A stretch of 64,000 nucleotides of DNA from Klebsiella ornithinolytica NBRC 105727 = ATCC 31898 (GTDB lineage Bacteria > Pseudomonadota > Gammaproteobacteria > Enterobacterales > Enterobacteriaceae), in assembly GCF_001598295.1 (NCBI RefSeq), contig NZ_BCYR01000010.1, positions 186,001-250,000 of the forward strand, in the 5' to 3' direction. Each line of letters starts with the position of its first letter. The first letter of the stretch is position 1. The notes under the pieces were generated by a model. The model worked only from the letters and a program-made list of their open reading frames with translations, made no database searches and was not told where the DNA came from. Both the position numbers and the translations under genes were made by a program. Shown here piece after piece: positions 29,275 through 41,317 of the stretch.

Positions 29275-30198
29275 ATGAAACTGCGTCACCTGGAAATCTT
29301 CCACGCCGTGATGACTTGCGGCACGCTTTCCCGAGCAGCGGAATCGCTCAATATCTCTCAACCCGCCGCCAGCAAAGCGCTAAAAAACGCCGAGCAGAAG
29401 CTCGGTTTTAAACTTTTTCAGCGGGTACGCGGTAAACTGCTGCCCAGTAGCGAAGCGCTGATGCTGTTTGAAAAAGCTCAGAATATTTATCAGGATCTGG
29501 ATAACCTCCGCCTGCTCGCCGATAACCTGGCCCGCGACCCCCGGGCCAAAATGAGCCTCGGTTGTCTGCCGAGCCTTGGGTTGAGTCTGGTCCCGGAACT
29601 GGTCACCGATTTCTATCAACAAAATGCCAATCTGGTGATGACACTCACCACCGAACACACTGAGACATTGGTCAAAAAACTGGATCTGCGCGAGATCGAT
29701 CTGGCCCTGACGCTACAGCCCGTCCAGCAAGGGGAGATCACCAGCACCGCTATCGCTGAGGTCCCGCTGGTATACATTGACCGCGACTATCGCCAGGGAG
29801 AAGTGGCGATTGAGGAGATTGACCAGCAGCGGTGGATCTCGCCAGGACCACACTCCCTCTCCGCGGCCATTGCGACCCGCCGCGATTTTTCGACCACCCG
29901 TCTGAACGTGCAGACCTACTACATGGCCACCGAATTTGTGAAACGCGGCATGGGATGCAGCATTACCGATATTTTTTCCGCCCGGCATAACCTGGCGCCG
30001 GCGATGATTCATCCGATCGCGCCGCCGATGATGATCACCCTGTGTTTACTGCGTCGGGCAGACGTTTCACTCAGCCCGATCAGCCAGAAGTTTGTCGATT
30101 TTCTCTGCACCCGGCTCCGCCAGCAGCTGCAGGAGATTAACCTGGAGTTATACCCTGAAAATAAAAAGTCAATTGCGCCGCAGAGGCAAATGCTTTGA
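29275..30198 (+). CDS. LysR-type transcriptional regulator of the amino acid cassette
   Basis: The 307-residue protein has an N-terminal winged helix-turn-helix (about 1-60, with CGTLSRAAESLNISQPAASKAL) and a LysR effector-binding domain (about 92-290, with LGCLPSLGLSLVPELV). It is transcribed away from the transporter and 41 bp ahead of the DadA-like gene. It probably controls both directions in response to the imported or catabolised compound. It has no E. coli counterpart at this location. Its relatives are not identifiable by eye beyond the LysR family. Confidence 0.88.
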   Translation: MKLRHLEIFHAVMTCGTLSRAAESLNISQPAASKALKNAEQKLGFKLFQRVRGKLLPSSEALMLFEKAQNIYQDLDNLRLLADNLARDPRAKMSLGCLPSLGLSLVPELVTDFYQQNANLVMTLTTEHTETLVKKLDLREIDLALTLQPVQQGEITSTAIAEVPLVYIDRDYRQGEVAIEEIDQQRWISPGPHSLSAAIATRRDFSTTRLNVQTYYMATEFVKRGMGCSITDIFSARHNLAPAMIHPIAPPMMITLCLLRRADVSLSPISQKFVDFLCTRLRQQLQEINLELYPENKKSIAPQRQML

Positions 30199-30239
30199 CA
30201 TAAAGCCCATGCATTTATCAGCGGTGGGTTTATCAGGTT

Positions 30240-31493
30240 ATGAAAAAGCGCATTGTCATTATCGGCGGCGGTGTTATCGGGCTGGCAACAGCTTATGAGT
30301 TAATCAAGAGCGGTCATCAGGTCCAGTTGCTGGAACGTCAGGCGAAGCCAGGTCTGGCAACCAGCTTTGCCAACGGCGGGCAGCTTAGCTACCGGTATGT
30401 GGCCCCCCTGGCCGATCGTGGCGTTCCCCTGCAGGGGATGAAATGGATGGGTAAAGCCGACTCGCCTCTCAATATGCGTTTGAAAATGTCGGCGGATCAA
30501 TGGCGCTGGCTGCTGCAGTTTCTCCGCGCCTGTAATAGCCAGACGAATAAGCTCAACGGCGATCATATATTGCGCTTGTCGCTGCTCAGCCGTCAGGTGA
30601 TGCAGGAGTGGCTGACGGCGGATAATCTGCACGACTTTCACTGGCGGCGTTCCGGGAAATTGATCGTTCATCGCCGGACATATGATTTTAATAAAGCCGC
30701 CAAAGGTATCAGCCCGCAATATCAGCAAGCGTTGAATGCCGACGAGTGTATTCAACTTGAACCGGCGCTGAAATATATTCACCCTTCGCTGCAGGGCGGT
30801 ATTTATTCGCCCGGCGATGAGACCGCCGACTGTCAAAAATTCTGCCAGGCGCTGCTGGAGAAGCTGCATGCCAGCGCCAGCTTTACTCTGACCAGCGATT
30901 GTGAGGTGCTGCGCCTGAATAAAAAAGGCGCCCGCATTGATTCTGTCGATACCCGTCAGGGAACGATGGTCGGCGATGAGTACATCGTGGCGGCAGGAAA
31001 CGGCAGCGGTCCCCTGCTGGCCGGTACCGGTATTCGCGTGCCGCTGTGCGCTCTGAAAGGCTACAGCCTGACGCTCCCCTACCCCACAAAGCCCGGGATT
31101 GCGCCTGATATCAGCGTAACGGATTATGGCCATAAAGTGGTCTACGCCCGGCTGGGCGATCGGCTGCGCATTGCCGCCATGGTCGATATTGGCTACGACG
31201 GCGATGAACTGCGCCCCGAGCGTATCCAGGCGCTAAAAAAGATCGTCACCCGCAGCTTCCCTGAGTTGCAGGGCGTTGAGGATGCAGAGGCCTGGTGCGG
31301 TATGCGCCCTTCAACCCCCGCGGGTCCCCCTCTGCTTGGTCGTGCCGGGTATCAGAACCTGTGGATGAACCTCGGTCAGGGTAGCCTCGGCTTTACTCTG
31401 GCCGCCGGCAGCGCGGTGGTGCTCAGCGCGCTACTCAACGGCGCAAGTACCGCCATTTCTTTAGAAGGTCTGACATGGGAACACTCAGCATGA
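30240..31493 (+). CDS. DadA-like FAD-dependent D-amino acid dehydrogenase
   Basis: The 417-residue flavoprotein has the Rossmann FAD motif GGGVIGLATAYEL (9-21), the DadA-type ATSFANGGQLS region near 39-49, LCALKGYSLTLPYP near 270 and the C-terminal GMRPSTPAGPPLLGRAG with GQGSLGF. DadA enzymes deaminate D-amino acids oxidatively to 2-oxo acids via an imine, passing electrons to the quinone pool. It diverges from canonical DadA around 50-90 (LSYRYVAPLADRG), so the substrate may differ. Its stop overlaps the RidA-like start by 4 bp, coupling imine production and removal. Confidence 0.8.
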   Translation: MKKRIVIIGGGVIGLATAYELIKSGHQVQLLERQAKPGLATSFANGGQLSYRYVAPLADRGVPLQGMKWMGKADSPLNMRLKMSADQWRWLLQFLRACNSQTNKLNGDHILRLSLLSRQVMQEWLTADNLHDFHWRRSGKLIVHRRTYDFNKAAKGISPQYQQALNADECIQLEPALKYIHPSLQGGIYSPGDETADCQKFCQALLEKLHASASFTLTSDCEVLRLNKKGARIDSVDTRQGTMVGDEYIVAAGNGSGPLLAGTGIRVPLCALKGYSLTLPYPTKPGIAPDISVTDYGHKVVYARLGDRLRIAAMVDIGYDGDELRPERIQALKKIVTRSFPELQGVEDAEAWCGMRPSTPAGPPLLGRAGYQNLWMNLGQGSLGFTLAAGSAVVLSALLNGASTAISLEGLTWEHSA

Positions 31494-31843
31494 AAATAGA
31501 ACGTCATCATTCGCAGCCCCGCCTTTCCGCCAGCGTCGGGTACGGCGATCTGATCTTTTTATCAGGGCAAACCCCGGCAAGCAGCGATGACGATATCCGC
31601 CAGCAAACCCGGGAGGTTTTAGCAAAAATTGACGCACTGCTGGCCGAAGCCGGCAGTGATAATCGTCATATTCTGTCTGCTCAGGTGTGGCTGAAGACGA
31701 TGGCACGTGATTTTGCCGGGTTTAACGAGGTCTGGGTCGCCTGGATGCCGGAAGGTCACAGCCCGGCACGCGCGGCCGTCCAGGCGGAAATGGCACGCCC
31801 TGATATCCTCGTCGAGGTGATGGTTACTGCCGTAAGAAGTTGA
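31490..31843 (+). CDS. RidA (YjgF/YER057c/UK114) family imine deaminase-like protein
   Basis: The 117-residue protein (start MKIERHHSQPRLSASV at 31490) has the RidA fold features: FLSGQTPA near residue 24, the PARAAVQAEMA segment whose Arg matches the catalytic arginine position, and VEVMVTAV near the end. RidA proteins hydrolyse reactive enamine/imine intermediates to ketone products and ammonium. Here it follows the DadA-like gene with an ATGA overlap, so it probably clears that enzyme's imine. An upstream in-frame ATG at 31475 would extend it into the DadA-like gene. Confidence 0.82.
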   Translation: MKIERHHSQPRLSASVGYGDLIFLSGQTPASSDDDIRQQTREVLAKIDALLAEAGSDNRHILSAQVWLKTMARDFAGFNEVWVAWMPEGHSPARAAVQAEMARPDILVEVMVTAVRS

Positions 31844-31857
31844 TTTACGCCACAAAA

Positions 31858-31886
31858 GAAAAAGGCCGCATCAGCGGCCTTTTTAG
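31858..31886. terminator. Bidirectional terminator between ridA-like gene and ihfA
   Basis: AAAGGCCGC (31861-31869) and GCGGCCTTT (31874-31882) form a perfect stem with an ATCA loop. T residues follow and A residues precede it, so it can stop both the cassette and the ihfA transcript. Confidence 0.9.
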
Positions 31887-31896
31887 TTAGTTCAGA

Positions 31897-32196
31897 TTAT
31901 TTGTCTCTGGGCGAAGCGTTTTCGACACGGCTTTTAAGTTTCTGACCGGGTCTGAAGGTCACCACACGCCGGGCTGTAATGGGAATATCTTCCCCCGTTT
32001 TCGGGTTACGACCCGGGCGTTGGTTTTTATCCCGCAAATCGAAGTTGCCGAACCCGGAGAGTTTTACCTGTTCTCCGTTTTCCAGAGCACGACGCACCTC
32101 TTCGAAAAACAACTCTACCAGCTCTTTGGCATCCCGCTTGCTAAGCCCAAGCTTATCAAACAGATATTCTGACATTTCAGCTTTTGTAAGCGCCAT
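31897..32196 (-). CDS. ihfA: Integration host factor subunit alpha
   Basis: IhfA with IhfB forms the sequence-specific DNA-bending protein used in recombination, replication and transcription control. The 99-residue protein has the DNA-arm core [12 protein letters not shown] (about 62-73) and the family [13 protein letters not shown] stretch. It starts 4 bp after the pheT stop, as in E. coli, and ends at a bidirectional terminator. Downstream neighbours differ from E. coli, where btuC follows. Confidence 0.97.
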   Translation of the reverse strand: MALTKAEMSEYLFDKLGLSKRDAKELVELFFEEVRRALENGEQVKLSGFGNFDLRDKNQRPGRNPKTGEDIPITARRVVTFRPGQKLKSRVENASPRDK

Positions 32197-32200
32197 AGGT

Positions 32201-34588
32201 TCAATCCCTCAATGATGCCTGGAATCGCTCTTTTAATGCCTCTACACATCTGGCAACGGTAGCGGCAATCTCCTCTTCTTCGAGTGTACGGCTGGTATCC
32301 TGCAGGATGAGGCTAATCGCAAGGCTCTTACTGCCTTCCGCCACCCCTTTACCACGGTACACGTCAAATAAGTTTACGCCAACTACCTGATTTACGCCAA
32401 CTTTCTTACACTCTGTCAAAACATCGGCTGCAGGTACGTTTTCCGCGACGACAACGGCGATATCACGACGGTTCGCCGGGAAACGAGAAATCTCGCGCGC
32501 CTGAGGCACCACGCGGTCTGCAAGCTTGTTCCACTCCAGCTCGAACGCTAAAGTCCGGCCGTTCAGATCCAGTTTACGTTCCAGTTCAGGATGAACAACC
32601 CCAATGAAACCAATACGTTCACCTTTCAGATAAATCGCGGCTGACTGCCCCGGATGCAGTGCGCTGTTCGCTTCTGCGCGGAATTCGATATCCGCTAATT
32701 TGCCGGTCAGGTCGAGAATGGACTCCAGATCGCCTTTCAGATCGTAGAAATCAACGGTCTCTTTTGCCAGATTCCAGTGCTCTTCGTAGCGGTTGCCGCA
32801 AATCACACCGGCCAGCATCACGTCCTGACGAATGCCCAGCGGAGCCTGGGTATCCGGAACAAAGCGCAAACCGCTTTCAAAAATGCGGACGCGGCTTTGC
32901 TGACGGTTCTGGTTGTACACCACCGTACCCAGCAGACCGGTCAGCAGCGACAGACGCATCGCCGACATTTCGCTGGAGATAGGGCTCGGCAGAATCAGGG
33001 CTTCTTCACCCGGGTGAATCAGCTGCTGCACTTTCGGGTCAACAAAGCTGTAGGTGATGACTTCCTGGTAGCCCTTGTCGTTAAGCAGCGTTTTTACACG
33101 TTTCAGCGACAGATTAGCTTCGCGGTGGGTGCCCATAATCAGCCCCGCCTGCACCGGCCGATCCGGAATATTGTTATACCCGTAAACGCGGGCCACCTCT
33201 TCGACCAGGTCCTCTTCGATGGCAATATCGAAGCGCCAGCTCGGTGCAACGGCCTGCCACTCACCATCGCCGACGGTCACCTCACAGCCCAGGCGAGTCA
33301 GAATATCGCTCACCTGCGCATCATCAATATGATGGCCAATCAGACGATCCAGTTTGCTACGACGCAGGGTAATGGTCGCCGCCTTCGGCAACGCAGCTTC
33401 GTTGGTCGCATCGATAACCGGGCCCGCTTCGCCGCCGCAGATATCGATCAGCAGGCGGGTTGCACGTTCCATCGCTTTATACTGCAGCGCTGAATCCACG
33501 CCGCGCTCATAGCGATGAGACGCATCGGTGTGCAGACCGTGGCGACGCGCGCGGCCAGTGATCGACAGTGGGCTGAAGAATGCGCATTCCAGCAGCACGT
33601 TCTGCGTTTCGTCATTGACGCCAGAGTGTTCACCGCCAAAGATGCCGCCCATAGCCAGCGCTTTGTGATGGTCGGCAATAACCAGGGTATCGGTATCCAG
33701 TTTGGCTTCGGTCCCGTCCAGCAGAACCAGTTTCTCACCCTCTTTCGCCATTCGGACCACGATCCCACCGTCAATGCGGTCGCAATCGAACGCATGCATC
33801 GGTTGACCCAGCTCGAGCAGCACGTAGTTGGTGACGTCAACGACCGCATCGATGGAGCGAATCCCGCAGCGACGCAGCTTCTCTTTCATCCACAGCGGGG
33901 TTGGCGCTTTAACATTGATACCCTTCACCACGCGGCCCAGGTAGCGAGGACAGGCCTCCGGCGCTTCAACGGTGACAGGCAGAGTATCGGTAATGGTGGC
34001 GGCAACGGGGGTAATCTCCGGTGCGTTCAGCGGTTCTTTATTCAGAACGGCCACATCGCGGGCGACGCCGATGATACCTAAGCAGTCCGCACGGTTCGGC
34101 GTGACGCTGATTTCTATCGTGTTATCGTCCAGCTGCAGATATTCACGGATATCGGTGCCAATCGGCGCATCCGCCGGCAGTTCGATAATTCCGCTATGAT
34201 CGTCGGACACGCCCAGCTCAGAAAACGAGCACAGCATCCCTTCGGAAGGTTCACCGCGCAGCTTCGCGGCCTTAATTTTGAAGTCGCCCGGCAGCACGGC
34301 GCCGATGGTTGCTACGGCAACCTTTAGCCCCTGACGGCAGTTTGGCGCCCCGCAGACGATGTCCAGCAGACGTTCGCCGCCGACGTTAACTTTCGTGACG
34401 CGCAGTTTGTCGGCATTCGGGTGCTGACCGCACTCAACCACTTCACCGACAACAACGCCGTTGAAGCTACCGGCTACCGGCTCAACGCCGTCCACTTCGA
34501 GGCCCGCCATGGTGATCTGGTTAGCCAGCGCTTCGCTGTCGATCGCCGGGTTAACCCACTCGCGTAACCACAGTTCACTGAATTTCAT
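32201..34588 (-). CDS. pheT: Phenylalanine-tRNA ligase beta subunit
   Basis: The beta subunit of the heterotetrameric ligase contains tRNA-binding and editing domains. The 795-residue protein has an N-terminal OB-fold tRNA-binding domain (about 40-150), B3/B4 editing region (about 210-370, including [17 protein letters not shown]), B5 and a C-terminal FDX-ACB anticodon-binding domain that starts near 700 with [14 protein letters not shown]. It follows pheS by 15 bp and overlaps control of ihfA. Confidence 0.97.
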   Translation of the reverse strand: MKFSELWLREWVNPAIDSEALANQITMAGLEVDGVEPVAGSFNGVVVGEVVECGQHPNADKLRVTKVNVGGERLLDIVCGAPNCRQGLKVAVATIGAVLPGDFKIKAAKLRGEPSEGMLCSFSELGVSDDHSGIIELPADAPIGTDIREYLQLDDNTIEISVTPNRADCLGIIGVARDVAVLNKEPLNAPEITPVAATITDTLPVTVEAPEACPRYLGRVVKGINVKAPTPLWMKEKLRRCGIRSIDAVVDVTNYVLLELGQPMHAFDCDRIDGGIVVRMAKEGEKLVLLDGTEAKLDTDTLVIADHHKALAMGGIFGGEHSGVNDETQNVLLECAFFSPLSITGRARRHGLHTDASHRYERGVDSALQYKAMERATRLLIDICGGEAGPVIDATNEAALPKAATITLRRSKLDRLIGHHIDDAQVSDILTRLGCEVTVGDGEWQAVAPSWRFDIAIEEDLVEEVARVYGYNNIPDRPVQAGLIMGTHREANLSLKRVKTLLNDKGYQEVITYSFVDPKVQQLIHPGEEALILPSPISSEMSAMRLSLLTGLLGTVVYNQNRQQSRVRIFESGLRFVPDTQAPLGIRQDVMLAGVICGNRYEEHWNLAKETVDFYDLKGDLESILDLTGKLADIEFRAEANSALHPGQSAAIYLKGERIGFIGVVHPELERKLDLNGRTLAFELEWNKLADRVVPQAREISRFPANRRDIAVVVAENVPAADVLTECKKVGVNQVVGVNLFDVYRGKGVAEGSKSLAISLILQDTSRTLEEEEIAATVARCVEALKERFQASLRD

Positions 34589-34603
34589 TATTCTGTCCTG
34601 CCC

Positions 34604-35680
<1,077 letters not shown>

Positions 35681-35763
35681 TTAGCACAGAAAAATCGCTG
35701 TCGCCGGATGCGCACTCAGCCCGCGCACCTGCAGCTTGAAATAGAATGAACACGTTCATATAC

Positions 35764-35792
35764 GAAAAAAGCCTCCACAGTGGGAGGCTTTC
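35764..35792 (-). terminator. pheST attenuator terminator
   Basis: On the minus strand GCCTCC (35788-35783 in plus coordinates) pairs with GGAGGC (35776-35771), flanked by matching A/T, and is followed by a T-run. It lies between pheM and pheS. Translation of the Phe-rich leader decides whether this hairpin forms. Confidence 0.88.
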
Positions 35793-35837
35793 TGGCGCTG
35801 TTTTCCGTTTCTTCTTTCACGCGCTAGCCTCCTGAGT

Positions 35838-35882
35838 TCAGGTGCTAAAGTAAAAAAAGAAGCGGAAAATAGCAGCATTCAT
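35838..35882 (-). CDS. pheM: pheST operon leader peptide
   Basis: The 14-codon frame encodes [14 protein letters not shown], identical to the E. coli PheM leader. Five phenylalanine codons, three of them consecutive, make the ribosome stall when charged tRNA-Phe is scarce, which favours an antiterminator and increases pheST expression. The attenuator hairpin follows about 45 bp downstream. Confidence 0.95.
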
Positions 35883-35970
35883 GCTTGCATTACCTTGTCT
35901 GGTACGAAACGTAAGACCTGTATTGAAAAGCTTACGGCAATAAAAGTCAATGTATTGATGGTGTTGAAAC

Positions 35971-35998
35971 GAAAAGAGGGAGACAAGCTCCCTCTTTC
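35971..35998 (-). terminator. rplT terminator
   Basis: On the minus strand AAAGAGGGAG (35997-35988) and CTCCCTCTTT (35982-35973) form a 10-bp stem followed by TTC. It lies 8 bp after the rplT stop and upstream of the pheM leader. Confidence 0.85.
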
Positions 35999-36005
35999 AA
36001 CTGGC

Positions 36006-36383
<378 letters not shown>

Positions 36384-36413
36384 CTAATTAAAAAGTTTAA
36401 AAGGGTTAACGAC

Positions 36414-36635
<222 letters not shown>

Positions 36636-36707
36636 TTAATAAACGAAACATAGGCGAACAACGCCTGCGAAGCCTGATGGCTCCACAGGAGTTGCTACTT
36701 GAAGGCC

Positions 36708-37253
<546 letters not shown>

Positions 37254-39182
37254 TTATTCCTCCAGTTGTTGAAGACTGCGGCTGCGAATCTCTTGTTGCA
37301 GCTTTTCGATCACTTCATTTACGTCCATGCTGCCGAGGTCTTTACCACGACGGGTACGCACGGCCACTTTGCCGGCTTCGACTTCTTTGTCGCCACAGAC
37401 CAACATATACGGGACACGACGTAAAGTGTGCTCGCGGATTTTAAAGCCAATCTTCTCATTTCTCAAGTCCGCTTTTACCCGAATGCCCGCATTTTGTAGT
37501 TTACGAGTCAATTCGTTAACGTATTCAGACTGAGAATCGGTAATATTCATCACCACGACCTGCACCGGCGCAAGCCAGGTTGGGAAGAAGCCGGCAAACT
37601 CTTCGGTCAGGATGCCAATGAAGCGCTCCATAGACCCCAGAATTGCGCGGTGAATCATTACCGGTACCTGACGCTCGTTATTTTCGCCCACATAAGAAGC
37701 GCTTAAACGCTGCGGCAGAGAGAAGTCCAGCTGTACCGTTCCGCACTGCCATGCACGATCGAGGCAGTCATACAGAGTAAATTCAATTTTCGGACCGTAG
37801 AACGCGCCTTCACCCAGTTGATATTCAAACGGGATATTGTTTTCTTCCAGCGCGACCGCCAGATCCGCCTCAGCACGATCCCAGGTCTCGTCGCTTCCGA
37901 TACGTTTTTCCGGACGAGTTGAGAGTTTGACGACGATTTTCTCGAAGCCAAAGGTGCTGTACATATCGTAGACCATACGAATACAGGCGTTCACTTCCTC
38001 ACGGACCTGCTCTTCTGTACAGAAGATGTGCGCATCATCCTGAGTAAAGCCACGTACGCGCATCAGACCATGCAGCGCGCCCGAAGGCTCGTTACGATGG
38101 CAGCTACCGAACTCCGCCATACGCAGCGGCAGATCGCGGTACGATTTCAGACCCTGATTAAAGATCTGCACGTGACCCGGACAGTTCATCGGCTTGATGC
38201 AGTATTCACGGTTCTCAGAAGAGGTGGTGAACATCGCATCTTTGTAGTTGTCCCAGTGCCCGGTTTTTTCCCACAGCACGCGGTCCATCATGAACGGACC
38301 TTTTACTTCCTGGTACTGGTACTCTTTCAGCTTGGAGCGAACGAACACTTCCAGCTCGCGGAAGATTGTCCAGCCGTCGTTATGCCAGAAGACCATACCC
38401 GGCGCCTCTTCCTGCATATGATACAGGTCGAGCTGCTTGCCAATCTTGCGGTGGTCACGCTTGGACGCTTCTTCCAGACGCAGCAGATGCGCGTTAAGCG
38501 CTTTTTTATCTGCCCATGCGGTACCGTAAATACGCTGCAACATCTTGTTGTTGCTGTCGCCGCGCCAGTACGCGCCTGCGGTTTTCATCAGTTTAAAGTG
38601 ATGACAAAAACGCATATTCGGCACGTGCGGTCCACGGCACATGTCGACGTACTCTTCATGATGATACAAGCCAGGCTTGTCATCATGGGCGATATTTTCA
38701 TCAAGAATGGAAACTTTATAAGTCTCGCCACGCTTCACAAAGGTTTCACGCGCTTCGTGCCAGCTGACTTTCTTCTTGATGACGTCATAATTCTTCTCGG
38801 CGAGCTCATGCATACGTTTTTCGAGCGCGTCGATATCTTCCTGGGTCAGCGTATGATCGAGGTCGACGTCATAATAGAAGCCGTTATCGATAACCGGGCC
38901 GATAGCCATCTTGGTGTTTGGCCACAGCTGCTTAATCGCATGACCGAGCAGATGCGCGCAGGAGTGACGAATGATTTCCAGGCCGTCTTCATCTTTTGCA
39001 GTAATGATGGAGAGGGTTGCATCGTTTTCGATGAGGTCGCTGGCATCGACCAGCTCACCATTCACTCGTCCCGCGATCGTGGCTTTCGCCAGGCCTGGAC
39101 CGATATCCAGAGCAACATCCAGCGGGCTAACGGCGTGGTCAAAATGGCGTTGGCTGCCATCAGGAAGCGTAATTACAGGCAT
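37254..39182 (-). CDS. thrS: Threonine-tRNA ligase
   Basis: The 642-residue class II ligase has an N-terminal TGS domain (1-60), an editing domain (about 70-225, with [16 protein letters not shown] and the Zn/His region CRGPHVPN), the catalytic core (with MNCPGHV and the [15 protein letters not shown] motif 2) and a C-terminal anticodon-binding domain (about 540-642). It represses its own translation through an operator just upstream. The thrS-infC-rpmI-rplT order is the same as in E. coli. Confidence 0.98.
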   Translation of the reverse strand: MPVITLPDGSQRHFDHAVSPLDVALDIGPGLAKATIAGRVNGELVDASDLIENDATLSIITAKDEDGLEIIRHSCAHLLGHAIKQLWPNTKMAIGPVIDNGFYYDVDLDHTLTQEDIDALEKRMHELAEKNYDVIKKKVSWHEARETFVKRGETYKVSILDENIAHDDKPGLYHHEEYVDMCRGPHVPNMRFCHHFKLMKTAGAYWRGDSNNKMLQRIYGTAWADKKALNAHLLRLEEASKRDHRKIGKQLDLYHMQEEAPGMVFWHNDGWTIFRELEVFVRSKLKEYQYQEVKGPFMMDRVLWEKTGHWDNYKDAMFTTSSENREYCIKPMNCPGHVQIFNQGLKSYRDLPLRMAEFGSCHRNEPSGALHGLMRVRGFTQDDAHIFCTEEQVREEVNACIRMVYDMYSTFGFEKIVVKLSTRPEKRIGSDETWDRAEADLAVALEENNIPFEYQLGEGAFYGPKIEFTLYDCLDRAWQCGTVQLDFSLPQRLSASYVGENNERQVPVMIHRAILGSMERFIGILTEEFAGFFPTWLAPVQVVVMNITDSQSEYVNELTRKLQNAGIRVKADLRNEKIGFKIREHTLRRVPYMLVCGDKEVEAGKVAVRTRRGKDLGSMDVNEVIEKLQQEIRSRSLQQLEE

Positions 39183-39203
39183 TTTATGTCCTTATTTGCA
39201 GTG

Positions 39204-39224
39204 GTGCCCCACACGAAAGAGCAC
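39204..39224 (-). promoter_or_regulatory. thrS translational operator (tRNA-Thr-like hairpin)
   Basis: On the minus strand GTGCTCTTTCGTGTGGGGCAC forms a hairpin with CGU in the loop, 22-42 bp upstream of the thrS start. In E. coli the thrS leader has an anticodon-like arm that ThrRS binds to block its own translation. The sequence and placement match that description. Confidence 0.75.
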
Positions 39225-39565
39225 ATACAAAACAATATAATAATAATTATCAACAAGTTATAGCTCAGTTCCCGCTTCACTCTGCGAAATATGAGGACGA
39301 TCGTTTACCGAGTCGTTCCCACCTGCAGCCGCCTGCTGATAACACCGACCCTTAGTTTACACATCATTAGTGCGTGTTAAAAGTCAGAACAAGATAAATG
39401 GTGGCGGTTATGGATAAAACAAGGGGAACAGAATCATATGCTGGATATTCAGCCACAGAAACAACGTGGCGGGACGGCGGACGAAAAAAGAAAAACAGCT
39501 CGTGCCACAATAGGTAATGACAAGAAATAGCAAAGTGGAAGAATCAGTGTTGACCACCATTCAGG
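39225..39565. other. Gene-free region upstream of thrS
   Basis: This 341 bp region holds the outer part of the thrS leader and its promoter region. No credible coding frame or clear operator is visible. In E. coli the arpB pseudogene region lies here; nothing recognisable of it remains. Confidence 0.5.
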
Positions 39566-39595
39566 AAATAAACCGGTACATCTCTACCCGGCTTT
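39566..39595 (-). terminator. Terminator of the small secreted protein gene
   Basis: On the minus strand CCGGGTA (39591-39585) and TACCGG (39578-39573) form a stem followed by TTTATTTCC. It lies about 45 bp after the stop of the 77-residue gene. Confidence 0.7.
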
Positions 39596-39635
39596 ATATT
39601 CCCTGAAACGTCATCATATTATCTACAGATGAAAA

Positions 39636-39869
39636 TCAGGACCACTCGCCGGCAACAAGAGTATGGACATTAAATGCATCATCCATAGAGTGACCGGTTG
39701 ATTGTGAACCGGGAGCAATATTCGATCCGGCTTCAACATCGGTCGCTTTCGCAATACCAACCTGCGTATGGTCGGTGTTGCCTGGCTGCGGGACCGGGTT
39801 CGCGGCGAATGCGCCAAAAGACAGGGTGCACAGCATCACAGCCGCAGTTGCGATTTTGCTATTTTTCAT
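39636..39869 (-). CDS. Small secreted protein, function unknown
   Basis: The 77-residue product has a clear signal peptide (MKNSKIATAAVMLCTLSFGAFA, cleaved near 22), leaving about 55 polar residues starting NPVPQPGNTDHTQVG and ending NVHTLVAGEWS. It has no cysteines in the mature part and no domain that I recognise. The start at 39869 is chosen for the signal peptide; the upstream in-frame ATG lies in a polar non-homologous stretch. It has its own terminator. It stands alone between thrS and ydiY. Confidence 0.65.
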   Translation of the reverse strand: MKNSKIATAAVMLCTLSFGAFAANPVPQPGNTDHTQVGIAKATDVEAGSNIAPGSQSTGHSMDDAFNVHTLVAGEWS

Positions 39870-40109
39870 GATGGTGATTCTCTTATTTACTGAAGGTTGT
39901 CCGGCAAAGATCTCATCTTCGTCGATAGTCAACAGTATAGATCCCGATCACACTTTTGTCCGACTAAATATTTAGCTATTTGTGTCAAATTATCTGCAGA
40001 GTTGTCAGGAAAAAATGAATTATGAGGAAATTGTGGAGTTATTTTCTTTTTATAAAAAATAAAACGAATGACCAAAAATAATAATGCCGATGGTTGCTAA
40101 TTTTAAAAC

Positions 40110-40133
40110 AATCAGGCCGGTTTCCCGGCCTGA
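40110..40133 (-). terminator. ydiY terminator
   Basis: On the minus strand TCAGGCCGG (40133-40125) pairs with CCGGCCTGA (40120-40112) around a short GAAA loop, followed by TTGTTTT. It sits directly after the ydiY stop. Confidence 0.88.
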
Positions 40134-40139
40134 AATACA

Positions 40140-40898
40140 TTACATCTTATAACCCAGAGACAGCGTCGTGCGGCGATCGGTATGATTCGGCGCCGATGAC
40201 GGCGGCTCGGAGTTCCAGGTCAGGTTGTAGGCAACCCGCAGTGCAAAATGCGCATTGATGGCGACATTCAACGCACTTTCCGAGTTCAGCGTAGTGTCCT
40301 GGGCACCGAACACCGACACCCCCTGGGTGAACTTGGTGTTATCGGTCATCTGCCAGGCCCAGGTACCGGAAGCATAGCCCAGCGGCTGAGTATCATTATC
40401 GCCATCGGTATACTCGTCATAGCGCACGCCCGGACCAAATTCAAAGCGCAGGCTGTGAACCGGACCGTTCAGGATCTGACGACCATAACCAGCGGTTAAA
40501 ACGTCGCGTTGTTGATAGCCATTATAGCGATCGGTCAACCAGCTGGCCTGGCCAAACACGTAGTTGCTGTCGGTCAGGTTGTAGCGACTACGGCCACCAA
40601 CCGCGTATTTTTCGGAGGAGCGCTGATCGTTGGATGACGTGTTGCTGGCATTACCCCACAGCGACCATGCCGTCGTATCGCCGTACCAGGTCAACGTAGA
40701 ATCCGCGGTCATTGAAGAACTTTTCGTATTTCCGGACTGCGCCAGATAACCGGCGTTAACCGCACCTTCGAAAGGTTTTTTGGCAGTGGAAGGGTCATCC
40801 ATAACAGTAAAAACGGAATCATCGGCCAATGCGTGCGCAGACGCAAAGAGCCCCCCCGCCAGCAATGCCGCTGCGGGTACTGTCTTCAAAAGCTTCAT
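40140..40898 (-). CDS. ydiY: DUF481 outer membrane-type protein YdiY
   Basis: The 252-residue protein has a signal peptide (1-25, ending AHALA) and a DUF481 domain with alternating beta strands (for example YLAQSGNTKSSSMTADSTL, WLTDRYNGYQQRDVLTAGYG, RTTLSLGYKM), which suggests an outer membrane beta barrel. It matches E. coli YdiY, reported as acid inducible; its function is unknown. It is divergent from pfkB as in E. coli, with a repeat element between them. Confidence 0.93.
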   Translation of the reverse strand: MKLLKTVPAAALLAGGLFASAHALADDSVFTVMDDPSTAKKPFEGAVNAGYLAQSGNTKSSSMTADSTLTWYGDTTAWSLWGNASNTSSNDQRSSEKYAVGGRSRYNLTDSNYVFGQASWLTDRYNGYQQRDVLTAGYGRQILNGPVHSLRFEFGPGVRYDEYTDGDNDTQPLGYASGTWAWQMTDNTKFTQGVSVFGAQDTTLNSESALNVAINAHFALRVAYNLTWNSEPPSSAPNHTDRRTTLSLGYKM

Positions 40899-41317
40899 TT
40901 AATTTAGAGTCCGTACAACAAAAAGAGAGACCCAGCTGGTCCCGGAAACTTTCGCAAGGATCGCTATACGCGTCATCCTTCAGGCTACTTCTTTGTTGGC
41001 GTCACTAAGACATCCCCCACACAGCATGAACTGTGCTTTCGTGGGATGGCTTCCCTCGCCGCCTCGACGCATCTTGAATGATTTTTGTATCTTGCAGGTC
41101 CAATGAAAGGCAAAGAATTATAAAAAAGCACGATTAACATAGCAATCAATTACTATTTCATTTTTTGAATAAGACAGCTCTTAGAACAATCTTTATTTCA
41201 TAAAGATAAAAATAAAAAGCGCTTTACAAATCGCGACCGGCAATGGCTTCCCCTTCCCGCTAAGAAGTGCCATGCTTAAAAACAGAACAGCTTAACCCGT
41301 ATCATGGAGGAAATTAG
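40899..41317. other. ydiY-pfkB divergent intergenic region
   Basis: This 419 bp region contains the intergenic palindromic repeat (40971-41089) and an AT-rich stretch (41105-41225) that probably holds the promoters. A strong ribosome site (TGGAGGAAATTAG) precedes pfkB. Confidence 0.55.
40971..41089. repeat. ERIC-like intergenic repeat, copy B
   Basis: The left end (CGTCATCCTTCAGG then TTTGTTGGCG) and right end (GCATCTTGAATGATTTTTGT) match the element at 14931-15085. The middle forms a hairpin of its own: CATCCCCCACACAGCA faces TGCTTTCGTGGGATG around 41010-41047. Terminal and internal pairing fits an ERIC or related palindromic unit; the family assignment is tentative. Confidence 0.55.
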
